From positions 248,001 to 312,000 of the forward strand of contig NZ_CP102290.1 in assembly GCF_025151995.1 (NCBI RefSeq): a stretch of 64,000 nt of DNA, in the 5' to 3' direction. Position numbers and translations under genes: made by a program. Below the pieces are notes generated by a model. It was not told where the DNA came from. It saw only the letters and a list, made by a program, of their open reading frames with translations, and did not search any database. Below are positions 56,646 to 64,000 of the stretch, piece by piece (the first letter of the stretch is position 1; the number at the start of each line of letters is the position of its first letter). Source of the DNA: Ruminococcus gauvreauii (GTDB lineage: Bacteria > Bacillota > Clostridia > Lachnospirales > Lachnospiraceae).

Positions 56646-59342
56646 TTATGCCTTCTCGATCTTTATCGCACATACTTTATATTCCGGGATTCTTGCATAT
56701 TTGTCAAGCGCCGGATTCGTCAGCCAGTTACAGTTTCCATCCGGGAAGTGGAACGGCATCCAGGATTCACCCTGTGACACTTTTCTGCCGACACGCGCCG
56801 TCGATTCGATCTGTCCCCGTCTGGAAGATACTTTTACTTTATCTCCGTTTTTAATGCCGAGTGCGTCCGCATCCTTAAAGTTCATCTCAATGAAGGATTT
56901 GCCCTCGATCTCCATCAGTCCCGGAGTCTTGCCGGTCATCGCCCTGGTTGTATAATGATACAGGATACGTCCCGTCATCAGGATGATCGGATAATCTTCA
57001 TCCGGAAGTTCTGCAGAAGGCACATACTCTGCCGGATAGAACCAGCCAAGTCCTCTCGAGAACCTGCCGACATGCATGATCGGCGTGCCCGGATGATCCT
57101 GGGAGGGGCATGGCCACTGCAGCGTCTCACCGGCATCCAGTCTCGCATGGCTGATGCCTCCGAAGCTCGGTGTCACGGATGCGATCTCATCCATGATCTC
57201 AGCCGATGTCAGATGCGGCTGCGGATATCCCATACGATTCATGATATCGATGAAAATATCGGTGTCCAGCCTTGCCTCGCCAGGCAGTGTCACTGCCTTT
57301 CTGACTCTCTGTACACGTCTCTCTGTATTCGTGAATGTTCCTTCTTTTTCTGCATAGCTCACGCCCGGCAGGATCACATCTGCATACTGTGCCGTCTCTG
57401 TCATAAACAGCTCGTTCATCACAACGAAATCCAGTGTCTCCAGCGCCTTGATGATATGGCTGGTATCCGGATCCGTTACGATCGGATCTTCCCCGAAAAT
57501 GTACAGGCCCTTTACCTCACCCTGGATCGCTTTCGGCCACACATCTGTCGCATGCAGTCCCGGTTCGGTGCTGAGCTTTGTCCCCCAGGCCTTCTCGAAC
57601 TTCTCGATGACCTCCGGATTTTTCACTTTCTGGTAACCCGGGAAGTCGCCCGGCAGCGCTCCCATATCGCAGGCACCCTGTACATTGTTCTGACCGCGCA
57701 GCGGGTTCACACCACAGCCTTCTCTTCCGAGCTTGCCGACGAGCAGTGCCATGTTGGACATAGACATAACACCCTCTGTACCGGTGGAATGTTCGGTAAC
57801 GCCGAGACAGTAGATGATCGGCGCTTTATCAGCCTTCGCATACATGATCGCCGCTTTTCTCAAGTCCTCCGGATCGATATGGCAGATCTCTCCCACCTTC
57901 TCCGGTGTATAGTCTTTTACAATTTCCCTGATCTTTTCGTAGCCTTCCGTTCGCTCTTCGATAAACTTCATATCCTGAAGACCTTCTTCGATGATCACGT
58001 GCATGATGCCGTTCGCAAACGCAACGTTTGTTCCCGGACGAAGTTTCAGATGAATATCCGCATGCTGTGCAAGCCCGATATCGCGCGGGTCTGCTACGAT
58101 GATCTTGCATCCGCGCTGTACCGCCTGGCGGATCTGCATTCCTACTACCGGATGTGCTTCCTCCGGATTGGACCCGACCAGCATGATGACATCCGGATTC
58201 TGGGTGATATCCGCGATCGGATTTGTCATCGCCCCGGAACCCAGCGTCATCGCAAGCCCCGCTACCGACGCGGAATGACACACGCGTGCACAGTTATCCA
58301 CATTGTTGGTGCCGAACGCACAGCGCACCAGCTTCTGCATCATATAGATGTCTTCATTCGGTGAACGCGAACAGGCAAATCCTGCCAGCGCATCGGGACC
58401 ATATTTTTTCTTGATCTCCATGAATTTCGAAGCAACCAGATCGAGCGCCTCATCCCAGCTTGCACGCTCAAATTCTCCCGTCTCTTTGTTCTTGATCAGC
58501 GGGTATTTCAGGCGTTCTGGTGAATGTACGAAGTCAAAGGACCCAGAGCGGCCTTTTACACAGAGCAGCCCGCGATTGGACGGGCCGTTCGCCGCCTCCG
58601 TATCCACCACTTTTCCATCTTTTACAACCAGATAGTACTGGCATCCCGTTGCGCAGTGCGGACAGGTGGTCAGCACTTTTCGCTCTACCTGCCACGGGCG
58701 GTATTCTTTTCTTCGTTTCATCGTCAGTGCGCCGGTCGGACAGGCAGCCACGCAGTTTCCGCATGACTCACAGGAACTGTCTCTTAAGTCCACGCCGAAC
58801 GGTGTAGAGATTACGGAATTAAAACCGCGCTCTGCAGTATCGATCGCACCTCTGCCCACGATCTTATTACAGGTATTGACACAGCGGTGGCACAAAATAC
58901 AGAGGTTTGGATTATAAGTGAAAAACGGGTTGGAATCGTCGATCGGAAAATCCGTCATCTCCCCCTCATAAGACGTCTTTTCCACGCCGTACTCATAGCA
59001 GTAATCCTGCAGCTTGCAGGCACCGTTTGACGGACAGGAAAAACAGTCTGTCTTATGGTTGGAAAGCAGCAGATCCAGCACGCCTCTCCTTGATGCAATG
59101 ACTTTCTCACTCTTCGTCTGGATCACATCGCCTTCCGACACATGCGCGGAACAGGCGGTATCCAGCTTGCTCCATCCGCGGTTCTCGATTTCCACCATAC
59201 ACATACGGCAGGAACCGTCCGGCATCAGGCCCTTGATATAACATAACGTAGGAATTGTGATACCCGCCGCCTCGGCAGCCTGCAGGATCGTCGTACCTTT
59301 CTCGACCTCCACAGGAATCCCATCGATTATTGCATGAATCAT
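56646..59342 (-). CDS. fdhA: Formate dehydrogenase catalytic subunit (cysteine type)
   Basis: 898 residues. An N-terminal [2Fe-2S] domain (PTLCYIKGLMPDGSCRMCMVE in part) and a His-Cys3 site precede two [4Fe-4S] clusters (CILCHRCVNTC, CESCGNCVAACP). The molybdopterin core starts at CPHCATGCQYYLVV. The active-site position is C355 in ARVCHSASVAGL, encoded by TGT at 58278-58280, where many formate dehydrogenases use selenocysteine (TGA). It oxidises formate or reduces CO2, exchanging electrons with the NuoE/F-like subunits. Confidence 0.93.
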   Translation of the reverse strand: MIHAIIDGIPVEVEKGTTILQAAEAAGITIPTLCYIKGLMPDGSCRMCMVEIENRGWSKLDTACSAHVSEGDVIQTKSEKVIASRRGVLDLLLSNHKTDCFSCPSNGACKLQDYCYEYGVEKTSYEGEMTDFPIDDSNPFFTYNPNLCILCHRCVNTCNKIVGRGAIDTAERGFNSVISTPFGVDLRDSSCESCGNCVAACPTGALTMKRRKEYRPWQVERKVLTTCPHCATGCQYYLVVKDGKVVDTEAANGPSNRGLLCVKGRSGSFDFVHSPERLKYPLIKNKETGEFERASWDEALDLVASKFMEIKKKYGPDALAGFACSRSPNEDIYMMQKLVRCAFGTNNVDNCARVCHSASVAGLAMTLGSGAMTNPIADITQNPDVIMLVGSNPEEAHPVVGMQIRQAVQRGCKIIVADPRDIGLAQHADIHLKLRPGTNVAFANGIMHVIIEEGLQDMKFIEERTEGYEKIREIVKDYTPEKVGEICHIDPEDLRKAAIMYAKADKAPIIYCLGVTEHSTGTEGVMSMSNMALLVGKLGREGCGVNPLRGQNNVQGACDMGALPGDFPGYQKVKNPEVIEKFEKAWGTKLSTEPGLHATDVWPKAIQGEVKGLYIFGEDPIVTDPDTSHIIKALETLDFVVMNELFMTETAQYADVILPGVSYAEKEGTFTNTERRVQRVRKAVTLPGEARLDTDIFIDIMNRMGYPQPHLTSAEIMDEIASVTPSFGGISHARLDAGETLQWPCPSQDHPGTPIMHVGRFSRGLGWFYPAEYVPSAELPDEDYPIILMTGRILYHYTTRAMTGKTPGLMEIEGKSFIEMNFKDADALGIKNGDKVKVSSRRGQIESTARVGRKVSQGESWMPFHFPDGNCNWLTNPALDKYARIPEYKVCAIKIEKA

Positions 59343-59354
59343 AGTTTCTCCTCC

Positions 59355-61235
59355 TTACTCAACGCAGACCGCATCAAAATTACAGCCCTCTACACAGGCA
59401 CCACAGCGGATACATTTCGTCATATCGATCGTATGTGCTTTCTTCTTTTCCCCGGTGATCGCACCAGCCGGACAATTCTTAGCACATTTCGTACATCCGA
59501 TACATTTTTCGGCATCAATTCTGTAAACTTTCATCGCCTGGCATGTATGAGATTTGCATTTCTTATCCACAATATGTTCCACATACTCATCGCGGAATGT
59601 TTTTAATGTACTGATGACCGGAAGCGGTGCGCTCTTGCCGAGTCCGCAAAGCGAATTCGTCTTTACAAAATCAGCGATCTCTTCCAGACGGTCCAGATCT
59701 TCCATTTTGCCTTTTCCCTCTACGATCCGTTCCAGAATCTCCAGCATACGCTTCGTACCGATTCGGCACGGCGTACATTTGCCGCAGGATTCCCTCTGTG
59801 TAAAGCTCATGAAGAACCTTGCCACCTCGACCATACAGGTATTCTCGTCCATCACAACAAGTCCGCCGGAACCGACGATCGCATTATATTTTTTCACAGA
59901 GTCAAAATCCAGTCCGACATCCAGATGCTCTTTTGTCAGACATCCGCCGGACGGTCCGCCGATCTGAACGCCCTTAAATTCTGCACCGTCTTTCACTCCG
60001 CCGCCGATATCATAGATAATCTCACGGAGTGTGCTTCCCATCGGTACTTCGATCAGACCCGTATTTTCGATTGCTCCCGTGATGGAGAAGGTCTTCGTTC
60101 CCGGGCTCTTCTCGGAACCGATCGTGCGGAACCAGTCAGCGCCGTTTAACACGATCTTCGGTACATTTGCATATGTCTCAACGTTATTAAGTACGGTCGG
60201 TTTTGCCCACAGTCCCTGATCCACCGTTCTCGGCGGTTTTGTTCTCGGCATCCCGCGGTTGCCCTCTATGGATGCCGTCAGGGCACTTCCCTCACCGCAG
60301 ACAAACGCGCCCGCTCCGCGGTTGATATGCATATGGAAGGAAAAATCACTTCCCAGAATATTGTCGCCGAGCAGTCCGCAGGACTCCAGTTCGGAGATCG
60401 CATAGCGCAGCCGCGCCACAGACAGCGGGTACTCTGCACGCACATAGATATATCCCTCCTGAGAAGAAACTGCATATCCCGCAATCATCATGCCTTCCAG
60501 CAGTTTGTAGGGATCGCCTTCCATCACAGAGCCATCCATAAACGCACCCGGGTCTCCCTCATCTCCGTTGCACACAACGTAACGTGTCTGTTCTGCCTGA
60601 CCGGCAACCTGTTTCCATTTTCTTCCTGTCGGGAAGCCTCCGCCTCCGCGTCCCCGAAGTCCAGATTTATCGATCTCCTCGACAACGTCCTCCGGTTTCA
60701 TCTCAAACAGCGCCCTGGCAAATGCCGAAAATCCGCCTGACGCGATATATTCATTCAGGGATACCGCGTCATACTTGCCGCAGTTTTCCAGCACGACACG
60801 CGTCTGCTTTGCGATAAACGGAATCTCATCCGGATGTCTGTAAACTTTCTCTTTCTGCTTATACAGCAGTTCTTCAATCACCTCATCACGTCTGACACTC
60901 TTTTCAAAGATGTCTGCACAGTCGTCCGGCTGCACTTTTATGTACTGAATAACATTGTCGCCCTTCTGGATACGCACCAGCGGACCCAGTTCACAGAATC
61001 CCTGACATCCGGTCTTCTTGATGCCCACGTGTTCCTTTTCATCATGGGGAGCAAATTCCAGCGTAACACCCGGAGCATCTTTTACAATATCCTGAAATGT
61101 CTGATAGATCTTTTCTGCACCGGAAGCAACGCATCCTGTCCCTGAACAGACGAGAATCCTGCAGTCAAATGCCTCCATCTCTTTCCGTGCCGCCTGGCGG
61201 ACCTGTTCCAAATCATTTTTGTTTTTCAGAATCAT
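59355..61235 (-). CDS. NuoF/HydB-like NADH-binding flavoprotein subunit
   Basis: 626 residues: an N-terminal thioredoxin-like [2Fe-2S] domain (VCSGTGCVASG, GCQGFCELGP), a NuoF core with FMN/NADH motifs (GLRGRGGGGFPTGRKW, GEGSALTASIEG), a [4Fe-4S] site (SCGKCTPCRIGT) and two C-terminal clusters (CIGCTKCAKNCP, CIRCGACVEGC). This domain order is that of HydB/HylB proteins that may perform electron bifurcation between NAD and ferredoxin. With fdhA and the nuoE-like gene it forms an NAD(H)-linked formate dehydrogenase. Confidence 0.92.
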   Translation of the reverse strand: MILKNKNDLEQVRQAARKEMEAFDCRILVCSGTGCVASGAEKIYQTFQDIVKDAPGVTLEFAPHDEKEHVGIKKTGCQGFCELGPLVRIQKGDNVIQYIKVQPDDCADIFEKSVRRDEVIEELLYKQKEKVYRHPDEIPFIAKQTRVVLENCGKYDAVSLNEYIASGGFSAFARALFEMKPEDVVEEIDKSGLRGRGGGGFPTGRKWKQVAGQAEQTRYVVCNGDEGDPGAFMDGSVMEGDPYKLLEGMMIAGYAVSSQEGYIYVRAEYPLSVARLRYAISELESCGLLGDNILGSDFSFHMHINRGAGAFVCGEGSALTASIEGNRGMPRTKPPRTVDQGLWAKPTVLNNVETYANVPKIVLNGADWFRTIGSEKSPGTKTFSITGAIENTGLIEVPMGSTLREIIYDIGGGVKDGAEFKGVQIGGPSGGCLTKEHLDVGLDFDSVKKYNAIVGSGGLVVMDENTCMVEVARFFMSFTQRESCGKCTPCRIGTKRMLEILERIVEGKGKMEDLDRLEEIADFVKTNSLCGLGKSAPLPVISTLKTFRDEYVEHIVDKKCKSHTCQAMKVYRIDAEKCIGCTKCAKNCPAGAITGEKKKAHTIDMTKCIRCGACVEGCNFDAVCVE

Positions 61236-61711
61236 TTGCCATCACCTCTCAATTCACGAATCACCGCAACTGCTTTCTCCGGTGTCATCTTGGGATGCAC
61301 TTCGTCATTGACTGTCATCGCCGGCGCCAGTCCGCATGCCCCGAGGCAGGATACCGTCTCCACCGTAAATAACATATCATCCGTGGTGCGTTTCTCTTTG
61401 CTTAACCCAAGCTCTTTGTACAATGCTTCCAGTACCGGCATGGATTTCCTCACATGACAGGCTGTTCCGTCACAGACCTTAATAATATATTTTCCTTTTG
61501 GCTCAAATGAGAAATTTTCATAAAAGGTCGCAACACTGTACGCCTTTGCTTCTTTTATCCCAATTTCCTTTGCCACATATGTCAGCAGTTCTCCCGGCAG
61601 ATAACGGTATACCCCCTGGATATCCTGCATAATCGGGATCAGCGAACCGGCTTTTTTGCCATAGCGCCCAATCACCTCATCTGCCACGTCATAATAAGAC
61701 TGATCCAGCAT
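61232..61711 (-). CDS. NuoE/HydC-like [2Fe-2S] subunit
   Basis: 159 residues: SLIPIMQDIQGVYRYLP, then the thioredoxin-like [2Fe-2S] fold with cysteines in VCDGTACHVRKS and CLGACGLAPAM. It is the small electron-carrying subunit that binds the NuoF-like protein. The stop overlaps the next start (ATGA). First gene of the formate dehydrogenase operon; GGAGG precedes it. Confidence 0.94.
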   Translation of the reverse strand: MLDQSYYDVADEVIGRYGKKAGSLIPIMQDIQGVYRYLPGELLTYVAKEIGIKEAKAYSVATFYENFSFEPKGKYIIKVCDGTACHVRKSMPVLEALYKELGLSKEKRTTDDMLFTVETVSCLGACGLAPAMTVNDEVHPKMTPEKAVAVIRELRGDGK

Positions 61712-61770
61712 AATGATTCCTCCTTAATATTTTCGTATTCGCTCAGGGCACGTTTATACCCTTTATCAGT

Positions 61771-61799
61771 ATTGTATCTTAATTCGTCAATTTGCACAA
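61771..61799 (-). promoter_or_regulatory. Promoter candidate of the formate dehydrogenase operon
   Basis: On the minus strand TTGTGC (61794-61799), 17-bp spacer, TACAAT (61771-61776). A second -35-like box, TTGACG (61785-61790), overlaps but pairs only with a weaker -10. Confidence 0.5.
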
Positions 61800-61820
61800 G
61801 CCGATACCATAAAGCGGTTT

Positions 61821-61868
61821 AAAAAGCTGCAGGATTCATGAAATATCTTCACATTCTGCAGCTTTTTT
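61821..61868 (-). terminator. Intrinsic terminator after folD
   Basis: Perfect 12-bp arms AAAAAGCTGCAG/CTGCAGCTTTTT (61821-61832, 61856-61867) with an A/T run on both ends. Confidence 0.85.
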
Positions 61869-61874
61869 AATATC

Positions 61875-62726
61875 TCAGTGCATTTTACGCATAGCTGCTT
61901 CCACGACATGTCCGACCAGGACAGATGTCGTGACACTGCCCACCCCGCCCGGAACAGGCGTAATCGCCTCTACCACAGGCTCTGCCTTCTCATAATCCAC
62001 ATCACCGCACAGTTTGCCCTCTTCGTTCACGTTGATACCGACATCGATCACAATCTGACCAGGGGAAAGATACGTATCGTCCACCACGCCTGCGCGGCCG
62101 GCCGCGACGATCACAATCTCCGCCTCTCTCACGACAGAGGGCATGTCTTTCGTCCGCGTGTGACAGATCGTCACTGTGGCGTTTTTCTTCAACAGCATCA
62201 TGGCCGCGGGTTTTCCCACGACAAGGCTTCTTCCGATTACGACAGCCTTTTTCCCTGTGCAGTCGATCCCGTAATGGTCCAGGATCTCCATGCATGCCTG
62301 CGGCGTACACGGCGGAAATCCCTGCGGCGTGCTCGTAAACACTCCGACCATAGATCCATCCGTGATTCCATCAACATCTTTCTCCGGGGCGAGCGCCTTG
62401 ACAACGGCTTCTTCATCCAGGTGTTTCGGGAGAGGACGGAAAATCAATACTCCATGAATACCGTCATTGCTGTTTACTTCGTCGATTGTCTTCATCAGTT
62501 CCTCCTGCGTCACGTCAGCCGGAAGCAGGAACTTCTGGTAAGCCACGCCGAGCGTCTCGCAGCGTTTTACTGCCCCTCGCTCATATGATACATCATCCGG
62601 ACGTTCTCCCACCCGGACAATACCGAGTGTCGGAGTCACCCCTTTTTCTTCCAGTTTTTTTACATCTGCCTTGATTCGTTCATTCAAAGCAGCGGTCACT
62701 TCTTTTCCCAGCAGCTGTTTCGCCAT
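61875..62726 (-). CDS. folD: Methylene-THF dehydrogenase/methenyl-THF cyclohydrolase
   Basis: 283 residues: YERGAVKRCETLGV (a variant of the usual YxxxK site, with K at 68 region), GILVFRPLPKHLDEE-type loop (IHGVLIFRPLPKHLDE), VIGRSLVVGKPAAMML and PGGVGSVTTSVLV. It interconverts methylene-, methenyl- and formyl-THF. It links formate-derived C1 units to folate together with FchA. Confidence 0.95.
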   Translation of the reverse strand: MAKQLLGKEVTAALNERIKADVKKLEEKGVTPTLGIVRVGERPDDVSYERGAVKRCETLGVAYQKFLLPADVTQEELMKTIDEVNSNDGIHGVLIFRPLPKHLDEEAVVKALAPEKDVDGITDGSMVGVFTSTPQGFPPCTPQACMEILDHYGIDCTGKKAVVIGRSLVVGKPAAMMLLKKNATVTICHTRTKDMPSVVREAEIVIVAAGRAGVVDDTYLSPGQIVIDVGINVNEEGKLCGDVDYEKAEPVVEAITPVPGGVGSVTTSVLVGHVVEAAMRKMH

Positions 62727-62771
62727 GCCGTTCTCCTTTCCAGTGGATGCGGTCTGATCACCGTGTTCTCT

Positions 62772-63401
62772 TCATTTCAAACGATTTAAGATACTGTTAT
62801 AAATCTTTTCTGCTTTTTTCGGATAATAATCCAGCATTGCATCGCACTTAGCATTCAACGCCTCCGCGTATTCACGATCCTTCATCGCTTTCGTGTTAAT
62901 ATAAACATTCAGGCTCGCACCTTTCAGTGCGGCTTTACAGAATTCAATACCCACGCCGGCGTCACTGACAGCAAGAGAAGAACCTTTTCCGGCAAAGTCC
63001 GCGATGATATCGATCGCTTCGCAGCATGCTGCCATAATTTCCATCGGCACGCTGCAGGCCACTTTCAGCGCGTTCTCCATCACCCGCTCTTTTTCCGCCT
63101 TCTGTTCCTCTGTGTCCTTAGGCATGCCGTACGCTTTGGAAAGGGGTTCAAAGAATTCCGCATCTCTCTCCACCAGGTTCAGAAGCTCATTCTGCATGAT
63201 ATCGCAGCGTGCCTTCAGAGCCAGCATTTCTTCTTCGATATCAATATATTTTTTCTTTCCAACCGTCAGAGATCCTACCATATTGCCAAGCGCCGTACCG
63301 ATCGCGGCCACAAGTGCAGATGCTCCGCCTCCGCCCGGTACTGCTGATTTGGATGCAAGTATCTCAACAAATTCATCACACTGCAGACTAGAAAATCCCA
63401 T
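62772..63401 (-). CDS. fchA: Cyclodeaminase/cyclohydrolase family protein (methenyl-THF cyclohydrolase/formimino-THF cyclodeaminase)
   Basis: 209 residues, all helical, with VPGGGGASALVAAIGTALGNMVGSLT, characteristic of FchA, in its N-terminal part. Family members convert methenyl-THF or formimino-THF. Next to folD and formate dehydrogenase, the cyclohydrolase role in the methyl branch is likely, but formimino-amino-acid breakdown is possible. AAGGAG precedes the ATG. It is upstream of folD by about 45 bases. Confidence 0.9.
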   Translation of the reverse strand: MGFSSLQCDEFVEILASKSAVPGGGGASALVAAIGTALGNMVGSLTVGKKKYIDIEEEMLALKARCDIMQNELLNLVERDAEFFEPLSKAYGMPKDTEEQKAEKERVMENALKVACSVPMEIMAACCEAIDIIADFAGKGSSLAVSDAGVGIEFCKAALKGASLNVYINTKAMKDREYAEALNAKCDAMLDYYPKKAEKIYNSILNRLK

Positions 63402-63482
63402 AGATAATCTCCTTTTTTATTTATTCCTTCTTACATTCGTTCATCTCTTCAATAATAATACGTTCCGCACTAAAAATCCATT

Positions 63483-63532
63483 AGATTTTTCTATTTTTCT
63501 ATAGATTTTTCTAATTTCCATCAGATTTTTCT
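63483..63532 (-). repeat. Three AGATTTTTCT repeats spaced exactly 20 bp
   Basis: Copies at 63483-63492, 63503-63512 and 63523-63532 (plus strand), with another T tract at 63494-63498. The phasing of about two helical turns is typical of intrinsically bent A-tract DNA or of regulator half sites. It lies upstream of fchA. Confidence 0.6.
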
Positions 63533-63579
63533 TTTTTCAATATTTTATAATTTTTTACTTATTGTACTTTTAAAAAAAC

Positions 63580-63614
63580 AAAAGGACACGGCAACTGATT
63601 CGCCTTGTCCTTTT
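63580..63614 (-). terminator. Terminator after the DUF3786 gene
   Basis: 13-bp arms with one mismatch (63580-63592, 63602-63614) and A/T runs on both sides. Confidence 0.8.
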
Positions 63615-63629
63615 ATCATATCCGTTTCG

Positions 63630-64000
63630 TTACATGACAGAAAGTGCCTTGATCATACCGATCGATATATCACCCACCACAGCCATGTCCTCCCCGTGAA
63701 ACGCCACCGGGAAATTGTCTGAAAACAAAATCTGTGCCGACGGCGGGAACTCATCGTCCCCTTCCCACAGGATAAACCGCAGATAAAGATTATTTAAAAA
63801 TTCGAATTCATAAGAGCAGTCACCAAAACTGGTCCTTGTCGCTCCCAGACGTTCCATCACTTCCCGAAATTTCGGAATCTTACCTCCGAACCCGTATGCC
63901 AGCCGAAAGATACAGCGTCCCTGAAACTGTTTAAAATACACTTCACCCCACGGAACCTCCCGGTAAGTCAGGAAATTTCCGGAGGAAGGGGCCGCACTGC
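63630..64000 (-). CDS. DUF3786 domain protein, 5' end cut by window
   Basis: About 122 codons are visible; the frame is open to the right edge, reading LTYREVPWGEVYFKQFQGRC before the longer visible part, so the true start is outside. It matches DUF3786, a family common in acetogens and methanogens near C1 and corrinoid genes; function unknown. It ends in front of a terminator. Confidence 0.75.
   Translation of the reverse strand, partial: SAAPSSGNFLTYREVPWGEVYFKQFQGRCIFRLAYGFGGKIPKFREVMERLGATRTSFGDCSYEFEFLNNLYLRFILWEGDDEFPPSAQILFSDNFPVAFHGEDMAVVGDISIGMIKALSVM

Noticed and set aside
58278..58280. Selenocysteine at the formate dehydrogenase active site
   Set aside because: The codon is TGT (Cys), not TGA, so no recoding is needed.
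56955..58364. Plus-strand 469-codon open frame opposite fdhA
   Set aside because: Antisense to a well-conserved catalytic gene; no family resemblance and no proper start signal.

Overview
The window reads as chromosome of a spore-forming, strictly anaerobic Firmicute, most likely a Lachnospiraceae-type clostridium with acetogen-like C1 metabolism. The reasons are spoIVA, a SleB-type cell wall hydrolase, a tyrosine T-box, the anaerobic (cbi-type) cobalamin pathway, a cysteine-containing formate dehydrogenase with NuoE/NuoF-like partners next to folD and fchA, and strong AGGAGG-type ribosome binding sites. The genus is not provable from the window. Almost every gene is on the minus strand; only cbiM-cbiN-cbiK run on the plus strand.

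Layout, left to right. 1-1363: an acyl-CoA carboxyltransferase gene cut by the left edge, with a clear promoter and an operator-like palindrome. 1517-10391: a run of overlapping or nearly abutting genes for glycerol/glycerol-3-phosphate oxidation (two FAD enzymes, a DUF1667 protein, glycerol kinase), an HSL-type esterase, a condensation-fold acyltransferase joined to a membrane domain, an HD hydrolase and a DUF2804 protein. 10396-15897: two D-Ala-D-Ala carboxypeptidases on either side of scpA-scpB and a metallophosphoesterase, then a CmpB-family membrane protein. 15985-21541: rpsU, alaS (preceded by a small alanine-rich upstream reading frame), tyrS (T-box controlled, with a dense array of palindromes in its leader) and rnhA.

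21545-46641 is a tetrapyrrole/cobalamin region. hemA, a SirC-HemC fusion, a CobA-HemD fusion, hemB and hemL make sirohydrochlorin precursors from glutamyl-tRNA. A classical cobalamin riboswitch controls the plus-strand cbiM-cbiN-cbiK unit. A compact cobalamin riboswitch with a terminator and a consensus promoter controls a 17-gene minus-strand operon: cbiD, L, F, G, H, a CbiJ-CbiE-CbiT fusion, cbiA, cobT, cobU, cobS, a short CobU paralogue, cobC, cbiB, cobD, cbiP, cbiC and an amidohydrolase. Together these cover nearly the whole route from glutamyl-tRNA to cobalamin. cbiQ/cbiO and a corrinoid adenosyltransferase are not in the window.

46896-50717 holds two tandem paralogous secreted cell wall proteins with the same signal peptide, acidic linker and 26-residue binding modules but different catalytic ends (SleB-type and glucosaminidase). 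50948-52417 is spoIVA. 52535-61711 is a formate dehydrogenase operon (nuoE-like, nuoF-like, fdhA) that continues into molybdenum cofactor genes (moeA, mobA, a MobB-NTPase fusion) with a phosphodiesterase-fold protein and an unknown small protein inserted. 61875-63401 encodes FolD and FchA, which connect formate to the folate C1 pathway. A DUF3786 gene runs off the right edge.

The most unusual sequence features are the alanine-codon upstream ORF whose stop overlaps the alaS start, the array of seven hairpins between the T-box terminator and tyrS, the nested palindrome between the divergent hemA and cbiM promoters, and several multi-domain fusions.
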